Source of the DNA: Arachidicoccus rhizosphaerae
GTDB lineage: Bacteria > Bacteroidota > Bacteroidia > Chitinophagales > Chitinophagaceae
Direction of reading: 5' to 3'
DNA length: 64,000 nt
NCBI RefSeq assembly: GCF_900107765.1
Contig: NZ_FNQY01000019.1
Coordinates: forward strand, 1 to 64,000
In this document: one piece after another, positions 26,905 to 36,161 of the stretch
Layout: every line of letters begins with the position of its first letter
Position numbering within the stretch: the first letter of the stretch is position 1
Notes under the pieces: model-generated
What the model saw: only the letters and a program-made list of their open reading frames with translations
Told to the model about the DNA's origin: nothing
Databases searched by the model: none
Position numbers and translations under genes: made by a program

Positions 26905-28188
26905 ATGCGCAGAAGAAAATTTATTCAGCAAACAGCCTTATCTGCAATGGGCGCGACCATTGTGCCCAGGTTTGTGTTAGGAGGGAAAGGCCATACAGCC
27001 CCTAGTGACCGGCTGGTTTTAGGGTATATCGGTAATGGTAAACAGTCCCATGGACTGATGCAATATATTAACGGCCCCAAACAAACGATTATCGGTGCTG
27101 CATCTGATGTGGATTCAAAAAAGCTACATAAATTTATAGAATTATCCAATGCGCAAAACAGTGCCAAATTCAGTAATGCCAGCCAGGTGAAAGGTTATAA
27201 ACAGTATAGGGATTTGCTCGCCAATAAAGACATTGATGCCGTAGTAATCGCCACCCCAGACCACTGGCATGCGCAGATAGCCATTGATAGCGCCAAAGCT
27301 GGTAAAGACATCTATTGTGAAAAACCCTTGTCCTTAACCATTGCAGAAGGCAGGGCTATGGTGGAGGCTACCAGAAAATATAAAAGGGTATTCCAGACGG
27401 GAAGCATGCAACGGTCCTCCTATAATTTCAGGCAGGCAGCGGAACTCGTTCATAACGGTTATATCGGTAAGGTTTCAGAAATCAATGTATCTGTTGGAGG
27501 CCCCGTGGTGCAATGTGATTTACCTACTCAGCCTGTACCGGATTATCTGGACTGGGACCTTTGGGTGGGGCCCTCTTTGTTTCGTGGCTATAATGAGATT
27601 CTGGCACCGCCTATCGAAGCTAAAGACTGGGCATGGTGGCGCGGCTACAGGGATTTTGGAGGTGGTTATATTACCGATTGGGGCGCGCATATGTTTGATA
27701 TCGTTCAATGGGCCCTCGGTATGGATGAATCGGGCCCTGTTAAATTCATTCCCCCTAAGAATCCAGACAGCCAGGAAGGGCTCTATTTTTTGTATGATAG
27801 CGGTGTGCAGGTTAACCACAAAAACTGGGGAGAAGGGAACGCCATTCAATTTATAGGAGACAAAGGTAAAATAGAGGTTTCCAGAAGCTTTTTAAGAACC
27901 AACCCGGAGAACCTGGCCCAATTAAAATTTAAGGAAAATGATAAACGCCTGTATTTCAGTGATAATCATTATCAGGATTGGGTTACAGCCATTCAAAAAA
28001 GGAGCAGACCCATTTGCGATGTTGAGGTGGGCCACCGGTCGGCAACGGTTTGCAATGCCGTAAATATTGCTTATCAGCTTCAAAAAGATATCCATTGGGA
28101 CCCCAAAAAGGAAAGGTTTGATAATGAATATGCCAATTTAATGGCCTCAAGACCGTATAGAGGCCCCTGGAATTTCAGGGCATTTTAA
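26905..28188 (+). CDS. Gfo/Idh/MocA family oxidoreductase, Tat-exported
   Basis: NAD(P)-dependent sugar or inositol-type oxidoreductase, 427 residues. A twin-arginine signal (RRRKFIQQTALS) at the N-terminus predicts export as a folded protein. The Rossmann domain (residues about 35-150, ATPDHWHAQIA then the family EKPLS motif) is followed by the C-terminal substrate domain with DWGAHMFDIVQWALG. This architecture is frequent in Bacteroidota for glycan or glycoside oxidation, including the epimerising/retaining hydrolase-type Gfo/Idh proteins. No sugar-utilisation genes are adjacent, so the substrate is unknown. It is a single gene in a 250-nt clear upstream region. Confidence 0.88.
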   Translation: MRRRKFIQQTALSAMGATIVPRFVLGGKGHTAPSDRLVLGYIGNGKQSHGLMQYINGPKQTIIGAASDVDSKKLHKFIELSNAQNSAKFSNASQVKGYKQYRDLLANKDIDAVVIATPDHWHAQIAIDSAKAGKDIYCEKPLSLTIAEGRAMVEATRKYKRVFQTGSMQRSSYNFRQAAELVHNGYIGKVSEINVSVGGPVVQCDLPTQPVPDYLDWDLWVGPSLFRGYNEILAPPIEAKDWAWWRGYRDFGGGYITDWGAHMFDIVQWALGMDESGPVKFIPPKNPDSQEGLYFLYDSGVQVNHKNWGEGNAIQFIGDKGKIEVSRSFLRTNPENLAQLKFKENDKRLYFSDNHYQDWVTAIQKRSRPICDVEVGHRSATVCNAVNIAYQLQKDIHWDPKKERFDNEYANLMASRPYRGPWNFRAF

Positions 28189-28362
28189 ATCCGTAAAACA
28201 ATTTGTACCTGTCGATTTTAGATGTTGCATGCGAAAGCCTATCGTGATTTTATGGAGATTCAGGCAGAAATCGGCGCTTTGTTTGCATCTGATGTTGCAT
28301 CCTAAATAGTTGAATGGTAAATTAAATTAACATCCTATATGGATATAAGCCCTGCAATTGCG

Positions 28363-28370
28363 TAATTTTG
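28363..28370 (+). promoter_or_regulatory. -7 element of the LuxE-like gene
   Basis: TAATTTTG followed by CCC, 14 nt before the ATG at 28385; exact TAnnTTTG match. The -33 region is not obvious. Confidence 0.55.
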
Positions 28371-28384
28371 CCCTCATTTAAAAT

Positions 28385-29404
28385 ATGGACAAAGTAGCGA
28401 AAATATTGATAGACAAGATATTCCAGATAAAGGAATTTGATCATCAACTGGCATTGGAGCTGTTTCGCTATCAATACAGTTTTGAAAACGGGGTGTATCG
28501 CCAGTGGTGCGATACGCTGGGAATTGATCCCGAACAGGTAAAAGACATCACTGATATTCCGTTTTTACCTATTTCCTTTTTTAAATCAAAAGAAGTCACG
28601 ACCGGTCAATTTAACCCGGAACTTATATTTGAGAGCAGTGGAACTACCCAGACCGTAAATAGCCGTCATTTGGTTAAAGAGGCAAAACTGTATCAGAGAA
28701 GTTTTTTAAAGACCTTTGAGCAATTTTATGGGAACCCCAAGGATTATTGTATTGTAGGGCTTTTGCCTAATTATCTGGAAAAAGGACATTCCTCCCTGGT
28801 TAAAATGGTTCATGATTTAATTGAGCTAAGCGGTCATAAGGACAGTGGATTTTATTTGTATAACTTTGACCAGTTAGCAGAATTACTGTTTACGTTAGAA
28901 AAGCAGGGACAAAAAACCCTGCTGCTGGGTGTGACTTTTGCCTTGCTGGATTTTGCAGAAGTGTTTACCGGCTTAAAAAAACAGCATAATTTCTGCCAGC
29001 CGCTGAATCACACCATCATTATGGATACCGGTGGGATGAAAGGCCGTAAAAAAGAAATGACGCGGCAGGAAGTGCATGATGTTTTAACCGGAGCATTAGG
29101 GGTTTTATCCATACATTCTGAATACGGAATGACAGAACTGCTGAGTCAGGCTTATTCAAAAGGGGAGGGGCGCTATCATTGTCCGCCCTATATGCAGGTA
29201 CTGGTCAGAGATGAAAGTGATCCTTTTAACTTGAAAACAAGCGGCAAAGGGCTGATAAATATAATAGATATGGCCAATATACATAGCTGCTGTTTTATTG
29301 CCACCGAGGATGTAGGTTGGGTACATTCAGGGTATTTTGAAATATGGGGCAGGCTGGATCATAGCGACCTGAGGGGGTGTAGTTTACTGATTGCCAATCA
29401 ATAA
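28385..29404 (+). CDS. LuxE/PaaK-like acyl-protein synthetase
   Basis: A 339-residue protein of the LuxE acyl-protein synthetase / acyltransferase group, related to PaaK-type adenylating enzymes. Supporting features are LPISFFKSKEV near residue 65, the ESSGTTQTVNSRH phosphate-binding-like loop, ILLGVTFALLDFAE-type core and GMTELLSQAYS in the last third. LuxE activates a fatty acid as acyl-AMP and hands it to LuxC reductase; no LuxC-like gene lies here. In Bacteroidota such orphan proteins are common near cell-surface or O-antigen genes. The substrate is unknown. Confidence 0.8.
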   Translation: MDKVAKILIDKIFQIKEFDHQLALELFRYQYSFENGVYRQWCDTLGIDPEQVKDITDIPFLPISFFKSKEVTTGQFNPELIFESSGTTQTVNSRHLVKEAKLYQRSFLKTFEQFYGNPKDYCIVGLLPNYLEKGHSSLVKMVHDLIELSGHKDSGFYLYNFDQLAELLFTLEKQGQKTLLLGVTFALLDFAEVFTGLKKQHNFCQPLNHTIIMDTGGMKGRKKEMTRQEVHDVLTGALGVLSIHSEYGMTELLSQAYSKGEGRYHCPPYMQVLVRDESDPFNLKTSGKGLINIIDMANIHSCCFIATEDVGWVHSGYFEIWGRLDHSDLRGCSLLIANQ

Positions 29405-29603
29405 ATTACCTAAAGAAGACCTAAAGCGTTAAAAAAGCCCTGTTAGATTAAACCTAAAAGATAATTATATATCTAAAAAGTTGGTGACGATTCCCTTATA
29501 TTTACATTTCTAAAATGTACCATATCAGGGGATTAGTTAAACAATGAAAAAACATATTAAAAAGGCCGGAACAGACCTATTAAATATTATTAAAAATTAA
29601 CAC

Positions 29604-30275
29604 ATGAAAAAGCTATTCGTTGTATTATTTAGTTTGGCAACCACAGTGGGTTTTTCACAGATCCGCAATGGCAATACAATTATAGAAAGAACCAGAGTAG
29701 GCGTTTATGGCGGGCTTTCTGTAGCCAATCAGGTGACCATTGATCCTGTATACGGAGATGGCTATTCTGACAATGCCAAGGCAGGATTCATTGGAGGTGT
29801 TTCTGTGAGTGTCCCCATCAGCTATGGATGGTTTGTGCAACCTGAATTGAGTTATACGGGCATGGGAACGAATTATTATGATGATAATTATGGTGGCAAT
29901 GTTAATCTGAACCTTGATTATATTAATTTACCGATACTGTTTCGATACAGTCAACCTTTTACAGGTTTAGGAGTATTATTCGGACCTCAGTATAGTTATT
30001 TAGTCAATGCGAATACCATACCTTCCGGTTCAGCTAAAGCTGATTTTCAAAAAGGATCTGTTATAGATGATTATAAGAAAAGTGACTTATCCGGGGTGGT
30101 AGGCCTGGAATATTATTTCCCTAATGATGGTTCAGGAGGTACACAGTTCGGTTTATCCGCCAGATACCAGTTCGGGCTGCTCAATGTAAATAATGGCGGT
30201 GTGACTTATGATGACGGATCCTGGGCAAAGTTGCATAATAATGCCTTCTTTATTACGGCAGGGATTCGCTTCTAG
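29604..30275 (+). CDS. Outer-membrane beta-barrel protein (PorT-like family)
   Basis: A 223-residue exported protein: signal peptide ending at GFSQ, then alternating hydrophobic strands and short turns typical of an eight-stranded barrel (GFIGGVSVSVPIS, WFVQPELSY, YINLPILFRYSQP, GLGVLFGPQYSYLV) and a final strand ending in Phe (FITAGIRF). This fits the porin-family/PorT-like beta-barrel proteins of Bacteroidota. Function is usually structural or of unknown type. It stands alone and is followed by a strong terminator. Confidence 0.82.
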   Translation: MKKLFVVLFSLATTVGFSQIRNGNTIIERTRVGVYGGLSVANQVTIDPVYGDGYSDNAKAGFIGGVSVSVPISYGWFVQPELSYTGMGTNYYDDNYGGNVNLNLDYINLPILFRYSQPFTGLGVLFGPQYSYLVNANTIPSGSAKADFQKGSVIDDYKKSDLSGVVGLEYYFPNDGSGGTQFGLSARYQFGLLNVNNGGVTYDDGSWAKLHNNAFFITAGIRF

Positions 30276-30323
30276 TCAGTAAATAAGGACAGGATTAGTA
30301 TTTAATTATTGAAACGCAAGTTT

Positions 30324-30369
30324 TAAAAATGGGTAAGATGCATTTAATCAGCATTTTACCCATTTTTAA
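30324..30369 (+). terminator. Rho-independent terminator of the beta-barrel gene
   Basis: AAAAATGGGTAA-ATGC and GCAT-TTACCCATTTTTAA pair to a long stem with a 9-nt loop and a T-run. Confidence 0.85.
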
Positions 30370-30423
30370 CTTCCAGGGAGAAGCAGGCGTCCTGGATCAA
30401 TTCTATTCTCCGTTTAAATTGCA

Positions 30424-30431
30424 TAACTTTG
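30424..30431 (+). promoter_or_regulatory. -7 element of the FAD-dependent oxidoreductase gene
   Basis: TAACTTTG followed by CCC, 51 nt before the ATG at 30483; exact TAnnTTTG match. Confidence 0.55.
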
Positions 30432-30482
30432 CCCACATTCCTTTGGATTTTTAGGATAAATACCTGACCCAAACAGAAAATC

Positions 30483-32087
30483 ATGCAAAAAGAAGTACAC
30501 CTGCGACTCCCGGCCCAGGACTATCATCAATCCCGCCTTATTAAAAAACATATTGCCCAGGCTTTAACCGTTAAGCCGGGTCAGATTACCGGGTTTCAGA
30601 TTTTGAAAAAATCAATGGATGCCAGGCAAAAACAGATTTACTATAATCTAAGTTTATTGGTATTTATAGAGGAAGCATTCCAGGCTTTCAGTCTGCCGGC
30701 CTTTCCGGCAGAACACGTAAGAGACGCTAAACATGAGGTATTGATTATAGGTGCGGGACCAGCAGGCTTATATGCTGCGCTCACTTGTCTGGAATATGGC
30801 ATCCGGCCCGTCATTCTTGAGAGAGGAAAAGATGTACAGCAGAGGCGACGGGATTTGGCTGCACTTAATAGGCAGGGAGTCGTGAATCCTAATAGTAATT
30901 ATTGCTTTGGAGAAGGTGGGGCAGGTACTTATAGCGACGGAAAACTTTATACGCGCAGTAAAAAAAGAGGAAGCATCCAAAAAGCCCTGGAAACTTTTGT
31001 CAGGTTCGGGGCAGATCCTTCCATATTATATGAAGCCCACCCGCATATCGGTACCAATAAGTTGCCAACCATCATTACCAATATGAGAGAAGCCATTTTG
31101 GCTTATGGAGGTGAAATTCATTTTAATCAACAAATTACGGATTTTACCCTACAGGAGAATCAAATCAGGTCAGTGATTACTCATACAAATGACCGGTTCG
31201 ATGCGCGACATATCATTTTAGCCACTGGACATTCAGCCAGAGATATTTACCGCTTACTTCATTCCAAGCATATCCTGATAGAAAGTAAAGCTTTTGCATT
31301 GGGGGTAAGGGTGGAACATCCTCAAAGTCTGATTAATCAGATTCAATATAAGTGTAGCCCGGAGCAAATGGTTAGTCAGGATCTGCCGCCGGCCGCCTAC
31401 AGCCTTGTAGCTCAGGTCGCAGACAGAGGCGTCTTTAGTTTCTGTATGTGTCCCGGGGGGATTATCGCACCGGCTGCAACTGATCCCGGTGAGCTCGTTG
31501 TAAATGGCTGGAGCCCCAGCAAACGTAACAATCCATTTGCCAACAGCGGAATGGTCGTTCAGGTAGATAATAAATCTGCTTTTGAATATTTAAAGCGTGA
31601 ACTGCGGGGAAAATGTCCTGACCCGACTGACCCATTACTGCTGATGGATTTTCAACAGCAGGTTGAACAGGTTATGTTTCAGGCAGGCGGCGGTGGTTTT
31701 CGGGCGCCAGGTCAAAGGCTAACGGACTTCTGTAGTCAGAAAAAATCAAAAGATTTACCTACATGCAGCTATATTCCGGGAGTAACTTCCGCCAGATTAG
31801 ATCAGCTATTACCTGATTTTATTGCTCATACACTGGCAGGCGGTCTCAGGGCCTTTGGTCAAAAAATGAAAGGCTACTATACGGATCAGGCGATTTTGGT
31901 AGGCACTGAAAGCCGTACCTCTTCTCCCGTTAGAATCCCAAGGGAAGAGCTTGGACTTCATCATCCTCAAATTACCAACCTTTATCCTGCTGCTGAGGGC
32001 GCAGGATATGCAGGAGGGATCATAAGTGCAGCCATAGACGGTACTAATATTGCGGCAACGATTGCTGCAAAACTGGGAATATCCTAA
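30483..32087 (+). CDS. FAD-dependent oxidoreductase (COG2509-type)
   Basis: A 534-residue flavoprotein. After an N-terminal small domain (residues 1-75), the FAD dinucleotide-binding fingerprint VLIIGAGPAGLYAAL lies at about residues 90-105, followed by LERGKDVQQRRRD and the C-terminal EGAGYAGGIISAAIDG that closes the FAD site. This is the uncharacterised FAD-dependent dehydrogenase family widely found in bacteria, cytosolic and of unknown substrate. An ACP phosphodiesterase-like gene follows after 25 nt on the same strand, so they are probably co-transcribed. Confidence 0.85.
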   Translation: MQKEVHLRLPAQDYHQSRLIKKHIAQALTVKPGQITGFQILKKSMDARQKQIYYNLSLLVFIEEAFQAFSLPAFPAEHVRDAKHEVLIIGAGPAGLYAALTCLEYGIRPVILERGKDVQQRRRDLAALNRQGVVNPNSNYCFGEGGAGTYSDGKLYTRSKKRGSIQKALETFVRFGADPSILYEAHPHIGTNKLPTIITNMREAILAYGGEIHFNQQITDFTLQENQIRSVITHTNDRFDARHIILATGHSARDIYRLLHSKHILIESKAFALGVRVEHPQSLINQIQYKCSPEQMVSQDLPPAAYSLVAQVADRGVFSFCMCPGGIIAPAATDPGELVVNGWSPSKRNNPFANSGMVVQVDNKSAFEYLKRELRGKCPDPTDPLLLMDFQQQVEQVMFQAGGGGFRAPGQRLTDFCSQKKSKDLPTCSYIPGVTSARLDQLLPDFIAHTLAGGLRAFGQKMKGYYTDQAILVGTESRTSSPVRIPREELGLHHPQITNLYPAAEGAGYAGGIISAAIDGTNIAATIAAKLGIS

Positions 32088-32112
32088 TTAATCAACAAAA
32101 AAATTAGCACCG

Positions 32113-32712
32113 ATGAATCTCCTTGCCCACGCCTATCTTAGTTTACAGGATCCTGAAATTCTGCTTGGGAATATGCTGGGTGATGATGTCAAGGGCAAAC
32201 AAATCCATCTTTACCCTCCTAAAGTCAGAATCGGGATTCAGCTGCATCGTTATATTGATAGTTTTACGGATCAACACCGATTAACCACCGAGGCCAGAGA
32301 TATCTATCGTCCTTATATCGGGTTATATAGCGGGGCCATAATGGATATCAGCCTGGACTACTTTCTGGCAACGGACCCTGCCGTTAACTCCCAGGCTATG
32401 TGGCAGCATTTTGCGCAGTGGGCCTACCAGTCCTTAGAGGCACAGATAAGCTGGCATACCGGTGGGTTTAAAAGATACTTCCCCTATCTGCGGAAGGAAA
32501 ATTGGTTTGTACATTATGCACAAAAGCCCTTTATTGAAAATGCCATGGCCAATTTACTGAAAAGGGTAGGACGTCCCGACGGGACCGCTATGGTACTAAA
32601 AAGTTTTGAGCAACATCATGATTATCTTAAAGAAGTGTACGGTCAATTTTTTCCCCAGTTGGCAGACTATGTTCAATTAAAGGCGGCGGCCCTGATAACA
32701 AACCCCATTTAA
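32113..32712 (+). CDS. ACP phosphodiesterase-like protein (AcpH / DUF479)
   Basis: A 199-residue cytosolic protein matching the AcpH family: MNLLAHAYLS at the start, GNMLGDDVKGK and the HRYIDSFTDQH metal-binding segment characteristic of the HD-related phosphodiesterase. AcpH removes the 4'-phosphopantetheine group from acyl carrier protein. All main motifs are intact. It shares a transcript with the FAD oxidoreductase. Some family members have not been tested, so activity is assumed from similarity. Confidence 0.85.
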   Translation: MNLLAHAYLSLQDPEILLGNMLGDDVKGKQIHLYPPKVRIGIQLHRYIDSFTDQHRLTTEARDIYRPYIGLYSGAIMDISLDYFLATDPAVNSQAMWQHFAQWAYQSLEAQISWHTGGFKRYFPYLRKENWFVHYAQKPFIENAMANLLKRVGRPDGTAMVLKSFEQHHDYLKEVYGQFFPQLADYVQLKAAALITNPI

Positions 32713-32836
32713 AAGAACCTGAGGTGAGCTTGCAGATTCTGTTAAAGCTATAATTGCCTACTGATTTTGTAGACTTTTGTAACAATAAATTCTTTACCTT
32801 CGCTGCTCAATTGAATCATACTAAAAACTTATATAG

Positions 32837-33997
32837 ATGGCAAGCGATTTAAACCAAAAGGGGATTGGTACCCAACTTATTCATGCCGGTGCAGAACCTG
32901 ATCCTCTGACAGGCGCGATTATGACACCTATCTATCAGACCTCTACTTTCAAACAGAGTGCCCCAGGTGTAACAAAAGGCTTTGATTATTCCAGAGCCGG
33001 TAATCCTACCAGGCAGGCCCTTGAAACAGCGCTAGCTGCGATTGAAAACGGGAAATATGGCCTGGCGTTCAGTAGCGGTGTGGCCGCTACAGATGCGGTT
33101 ATTAAATTGCTGTCTCCGGGTGACGAAGTCATAGCAGCTACGGATATGTATGGCGGAACCTATCGTTTGTTCGCAAAGATTTTTGAAAAGTTCGGCATTC
33201 ATTTTCATTATGTGGATATGAAAGATCCTGCCAATATTGAAGCAAAATTAAATGCCAACACTAAACTCATCTGGACGGAAACCCCTACTAATCCGCTGAT
33301 CAATATTGTTGACATAGAGACTGTGGCAGCCATCGCCAAAAAAGCGGGAGCCCTGCTTTGCGTGGACAATACCTTTGCTTCTCCATATCTGCAAAACCCG
33401 CTGAACTGGGGAGCCGATATCGTTGTTCATTCTGCAACAAAGTACCTGGGAGGACATAGTGACGTCGTTCTGGGCGCTGTTATTGTGAACGATAAAGCGC
33501 TTTATGAAAACCTGTATTTTATTCAGAAAAGCAGTGGAGCTGTTCCCGGCCCTCAGGATTGCTTTTTAATCCTGAGAGGTATCAAGACTTTACATGTCAG
33601 AATGGACAGACATGGTGAAAACGGCGCTAAAATTGCACAGGCTTTAAGAAATAACCCTAAAGTCGCAGTGGTGCACTGGTGCGGTTTTGAGGATCATCCA
33701 GGTTATAATATCGCCAAAAAACAAATGCGTAATTTTGGCGGTATGCTAAGCTTTGAGCTTAAAAATGATTCTTTGGAAGAGGTAAACCGCGTGGTTACTT
33801 CCACAAAGATTATCACCTTAGCAGAATCTTTAGGAGGAGTTGAATCCTTAATCAATCATCCGGCAACCATGACACATGCCTCCATCCCCAGGGAAGAAAG
33901 GATTAAAAACGGCCTAAATGATGGTTTAATCCGTTTAAGTGTCGGTATTGAAGACGCAGAAGACTTGATAGCCGATTTAAACCAGGCTATCGGCTAA
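32837..33997 (+). CDS. Cystathionine gamma-synthase-like PLP enzyme
   Basis: Pyridoxal-phosphate enzyme of the Cys/Met metabolism family, 386 residues. The PLP-binding Lys is in VHSATKYLGGHSD; AFSSGVAATDAV and GTQLIHAGAEPDPLTGAIMTP near the N-terminus, and the YSRAGNPTRQALE signature, are family hallmarks. It may act as cystathionine gamma-synthase (MetB), cystathionine gamma-lyase or a methionine gamma-lyase; sequence alone does not separate these, and I favour a synthase/lyase of transsulfuration. It stands alone with a terminator downstream, unlinked to the metH pair at the start of the window, though both act in methionine metabolism. Confidence 0.85.
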   Translation: MASDLNQKGIGTQLIHAGAEPDPLTGAIMTPIYQTSTFKQSAPGVTKGFDYSRAGNPTRQALETALAAIENGKYGLAFSSGVAATDAVIKLLSPGDEVIAATDMYGGTYRLFAKIFEKFGIHFHYVDMKDPANIEAKLNANTKLIWTETPTNPLINIVDIETVAAIAKKAGALLCVDNTFASPYLQNPLNWGADIVVHSATKYLGGHSDVVLGAVIVNDKALYENLYFIQKSSGAVPGPQDCFLILRGIKTLHVRMDRHGENGAKIAQALRNNPKVAVVHWCGFEDHPGYNIAKKQMRNFGGMLSFELKNDSLEEVNRVVTSTKIITLAESLGGVESLINHPATMTHASIPREERIKNGLNDGLIRLSVGIEDAEDLIADLNQAIG

Positions 33998-34039
33998 CAG
34001 GCCTGACCCGGGATATCAATTAATAGAAGATGATACAAT

Positions 34040-34083
34040 AATCGCCGCAATAAAGCCAAAGGAGTTTTTTTGCGGCGATTTTA
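34040..34083 (+). terminator. Rho-independent terminator of the PLP-enzyme gene
   Basis: AATCGCCGCA (34040-34049) pairs with TGCGGCGATT (34071-34080), then T residues. The long loop contains a T-run. Confidence 0.8.
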
Positions 34084-34177
34084 ATAAACCCGGTTCCGTT
34101 TAGCACCTCTTACCGGCTTTAAAAAAAATTAGCAGGGAATTAAAGGGCTTCCTTAAGAAAGTTTTATGCGGGAATGT

Positions 34178-34185
34178 TACTTTTG
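34178..34185 (+). promoter_or_regulatory. -7-like element upstream of the DUF6263-like gene
   Basis: TACTTTTG is an exact TAnnTTTG match, 173 nt before the start at 34359; no clear -33 element, so only tentative. Confidence 0.3.
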
Positions 34186-34358
34186 GCAAGAATAATGCTT
34201 TTAGAATGTTGAAAATGTAATAGTCAGGTCATCTGCCTGCTATAACTAACAAAAACATAACCCAAGGTTCAGATAAGATTACTGTCACTGCTTGACTTTT
34301 TTAAGCCAAAAGCCGACAAAACAGTCAGTATAGCTGACCGCAAAAAGATGTACAGACA

Positions 34359-36065
34359 ATGAAATCATTTTTACTGTGTATAGTCCTCGGTTTATCCTTG
34401 CTAATAGGTAAAACCACGCATGCACAGGATAGTATACCCGGCCCAAAATCTGTGGCAGACAGCCTGCCTGGAGATTCAACTAAACAGCTCATTGAAGAGA
34501 ATAAGCTACTGAAAGATAGTTTACGTCAAATTCATGTGCAGGATAGTCTGAAGGCATTGACAGCTCTTCCAAAGGCCGTCAGAAAGGACAGTAGCCAGGA
34601 TAGCAGTAAAATTGTGGATATTTTTGAGGAAATGGCCAAGGCGCAGGACCAACAGGACCAATCCATAAAAAAAGAAGCCAGCCAACAGCAAACGGAAAAA
34701 AAGAACATAGAACAAGAGGCGGAAAAAAAGAAAAAAGAAGAAGCGGATGCCGAACAAAAAGCCAAACAGGCAATCGACAATGCTAAAGCGGCTGCCAAAT
34801 TGGATGCAATAAATGACTCCAATGCGATCACTGATTTAAAAAGTCAGACAGTTTTAACCCCTAAAAAGGACAGTGCACTTCAGGAGCCGGCTGCAGATTT
34901 GATTAAAAAAGATACCATTCAAAGCATTTTTACCTTGCCGGAGCCTGTTGAACAAAATTATCAGGACGCGAAGGATGTGCAAACGGATTCCACCAAAGAA
35001 ATGTTCAAGGGGCAGCAGCGCAATAAGGATTCCTCCAAGGCCTCTTTGTCTTATCTCAAAAACGGGCAGACCGAAAATGCGACCAAAAAGCAGGTGAAAG
35101 ATAGCCGGAACCAGCTATTTGATTCCACAATGGCGGCTGCAGATTCCAGCAGCCATCAAACCGCTCCCTTGGTAAATTCCGTCCCGGACACAGCACCAGT
35201 ACAAGACGCCAAAAGTCACCTGACGGATACAGATACCAGTAGTCGTTTTGATTTTATTCAGGATAGTTTGCAGACAAAAAATACGCCATTTACAGAACTA
35301 TTCAAGCCTTTTCGGACCTTTGATAAACAAACCAGTATTACGTCTACCACCAGCCTCACCATATTACAACAACAGGTAGACTATAAAACTTCAGCTGATT
35401 TTACAACCCAGTATCAAAGAACCGCTGAACGCGGGGGAAATTTTCTTTTTGACGTATCTGTTGTTAAGCTAAACACCGAAGTAGAGACGATGGGAGTTCA
35501 GTTAAAATATAATTCCAATCAGGGAACAGACAGTACCTCCACTTTTGCTAAACCATTATTTGATATCGTCGGCAAAAGGACCTTTATCCAGGTGGATAGC
35601 ACCGGAAAAATCACGGCAGTGGATACCACTCAATTAGGCAGACAGGTGAATACAGTACTCAGTGGACTTTCTTTATCCGGGGGCGATTTTGAGGTGGGGA
35701 GTAACTTTGGATTACTGGCTAGTCGTTCTGGTATCAACCAGGCTGGTCAGAGTTGGACCGATTCAGTGGTCATCAATGGGAATAAAAGGGTAACGACCTA
35801 TAAAGTGCAGAGCATTATAGACGGAGATATGTTGGTGACCATATCAGGGACCGTCAGCCAGACAGGGGTGATTAATAGTGACGGAGCCGTATTTAAAACG
35901 CATTTTTCGGGTACTCAAAAGGGTAAAATGTATGTTGATTTGGAAACGCTGCTGGTTAAATCCAGGGATCTGACTCTAAATATGAATGGAACAGTGGATT
36001 ATAATGGTCAGTCTTTGCCGGCATCGGCTGTTTCCAAGATCAAAGAAAATGTGAGCCCAAATTGA
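34359..36065 (+). CDS. Exported DUF6263-like protein with long Lys/Glu/Gln-rich region
   Basis: A 568-residue exported protein with a signal peptide (cleavage after KTTHAQ). Residues about 95-150 form a highly charged low-complexity, probably helical segment (alternating K, E, Q, A), followed by a Ser/Asp/Thr-rich linker. From about residue 320 a beta-rich domain begins, with FDIVGKRTFIQVDSTGKITAV and GSNFGLLASRSGINQAGQ. This C-terminal part resembles DUF6263 proteins of Bacteroidota, possibly related to lipoprotein- or lipid-binding folds. There is no lipobox. Function is unknown. It precedes the amylomaltase by about 100 nt and may be unrelated to it. Confidence 0.65.
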   Translation: MKSFLLCIVLGLSLLIGKTTHAQDSIPGPKSVADSLPGDSTKQLIEENKLLKDSLRQIHVQDSLKALTALPKAVRKDSSQDSSKIVDIFEEMAKAQDQQDQSIKKEASQQQTEKKNIEQEAEKKKKEEADAEQKAKQAIDNAKAAAKLDAINDSNAITDLKSQTVLTPKKDSALQEPAADLIKKDTIQSIFTLPEPVEQNYQDAKDVQTDSTKEMFKGQQRNKDSSKASLSYLKNGQTENATKKQVKDSRNQLFDSTMAAADSSSHQTAPLVNSVPDTAPVQDAKSHLTDTDTSSRFDFIQDSLQTKNTPFTELFKPFRTFDKQTSITSTTSLTILQQQVDYKTSADFTTQYQRTAERGGNFLFDVSVVKLNTEVETMGVQLKYNSNQGTDSTSTFAKPLFDIVGKRTFIQVDSTGKITAVDTTQLGRQVNTVLSGLSLSGGDFEVGSNFGLLASRSGINQAGQSWTDSVVINGNKRVTTYKVQSIIDGDMLVTISGTVSQTGVINSDGAVFKTHFSGTQKGKMYVDLETLLVKSRDLTLNMNGTVDYNGQSLPASAVSKIKENVSPN

Positions 36066-36161
36066 CGATCAACTGTTTGTCTGGATTGCCGTATCTTTAC
36101 ATCGTAATTATTTTTAAATTAAATAATTTTTTAATTTAATAAAACCCTTAAAAATATCCGT

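Larger units (their letters stand above)
33998..34358. other. Intergenic region with terminator and one promoter-like box
   Basis: The 361 bases hold the terminator of the PLP-enzyme gene (34040-34083) and a TACTTTTG box (34178-34185); otherwise no ORF or repeat stands out. Confidence 0.5.

Noticed and set aside
28221-28301. Direct repeat GATGTTGCATGC / GATGTTGCATCC after the Gfo/Idh/MocA gene
   Set aside because: Short, imperfect, with no insertion-sequence or regulatory context.
34521-34831. Minus-strand Phe-rich ORFs opposite the DUF6263-like gene
   Set aside because: Antisense shadows of the Lys/Glu-rich segment.
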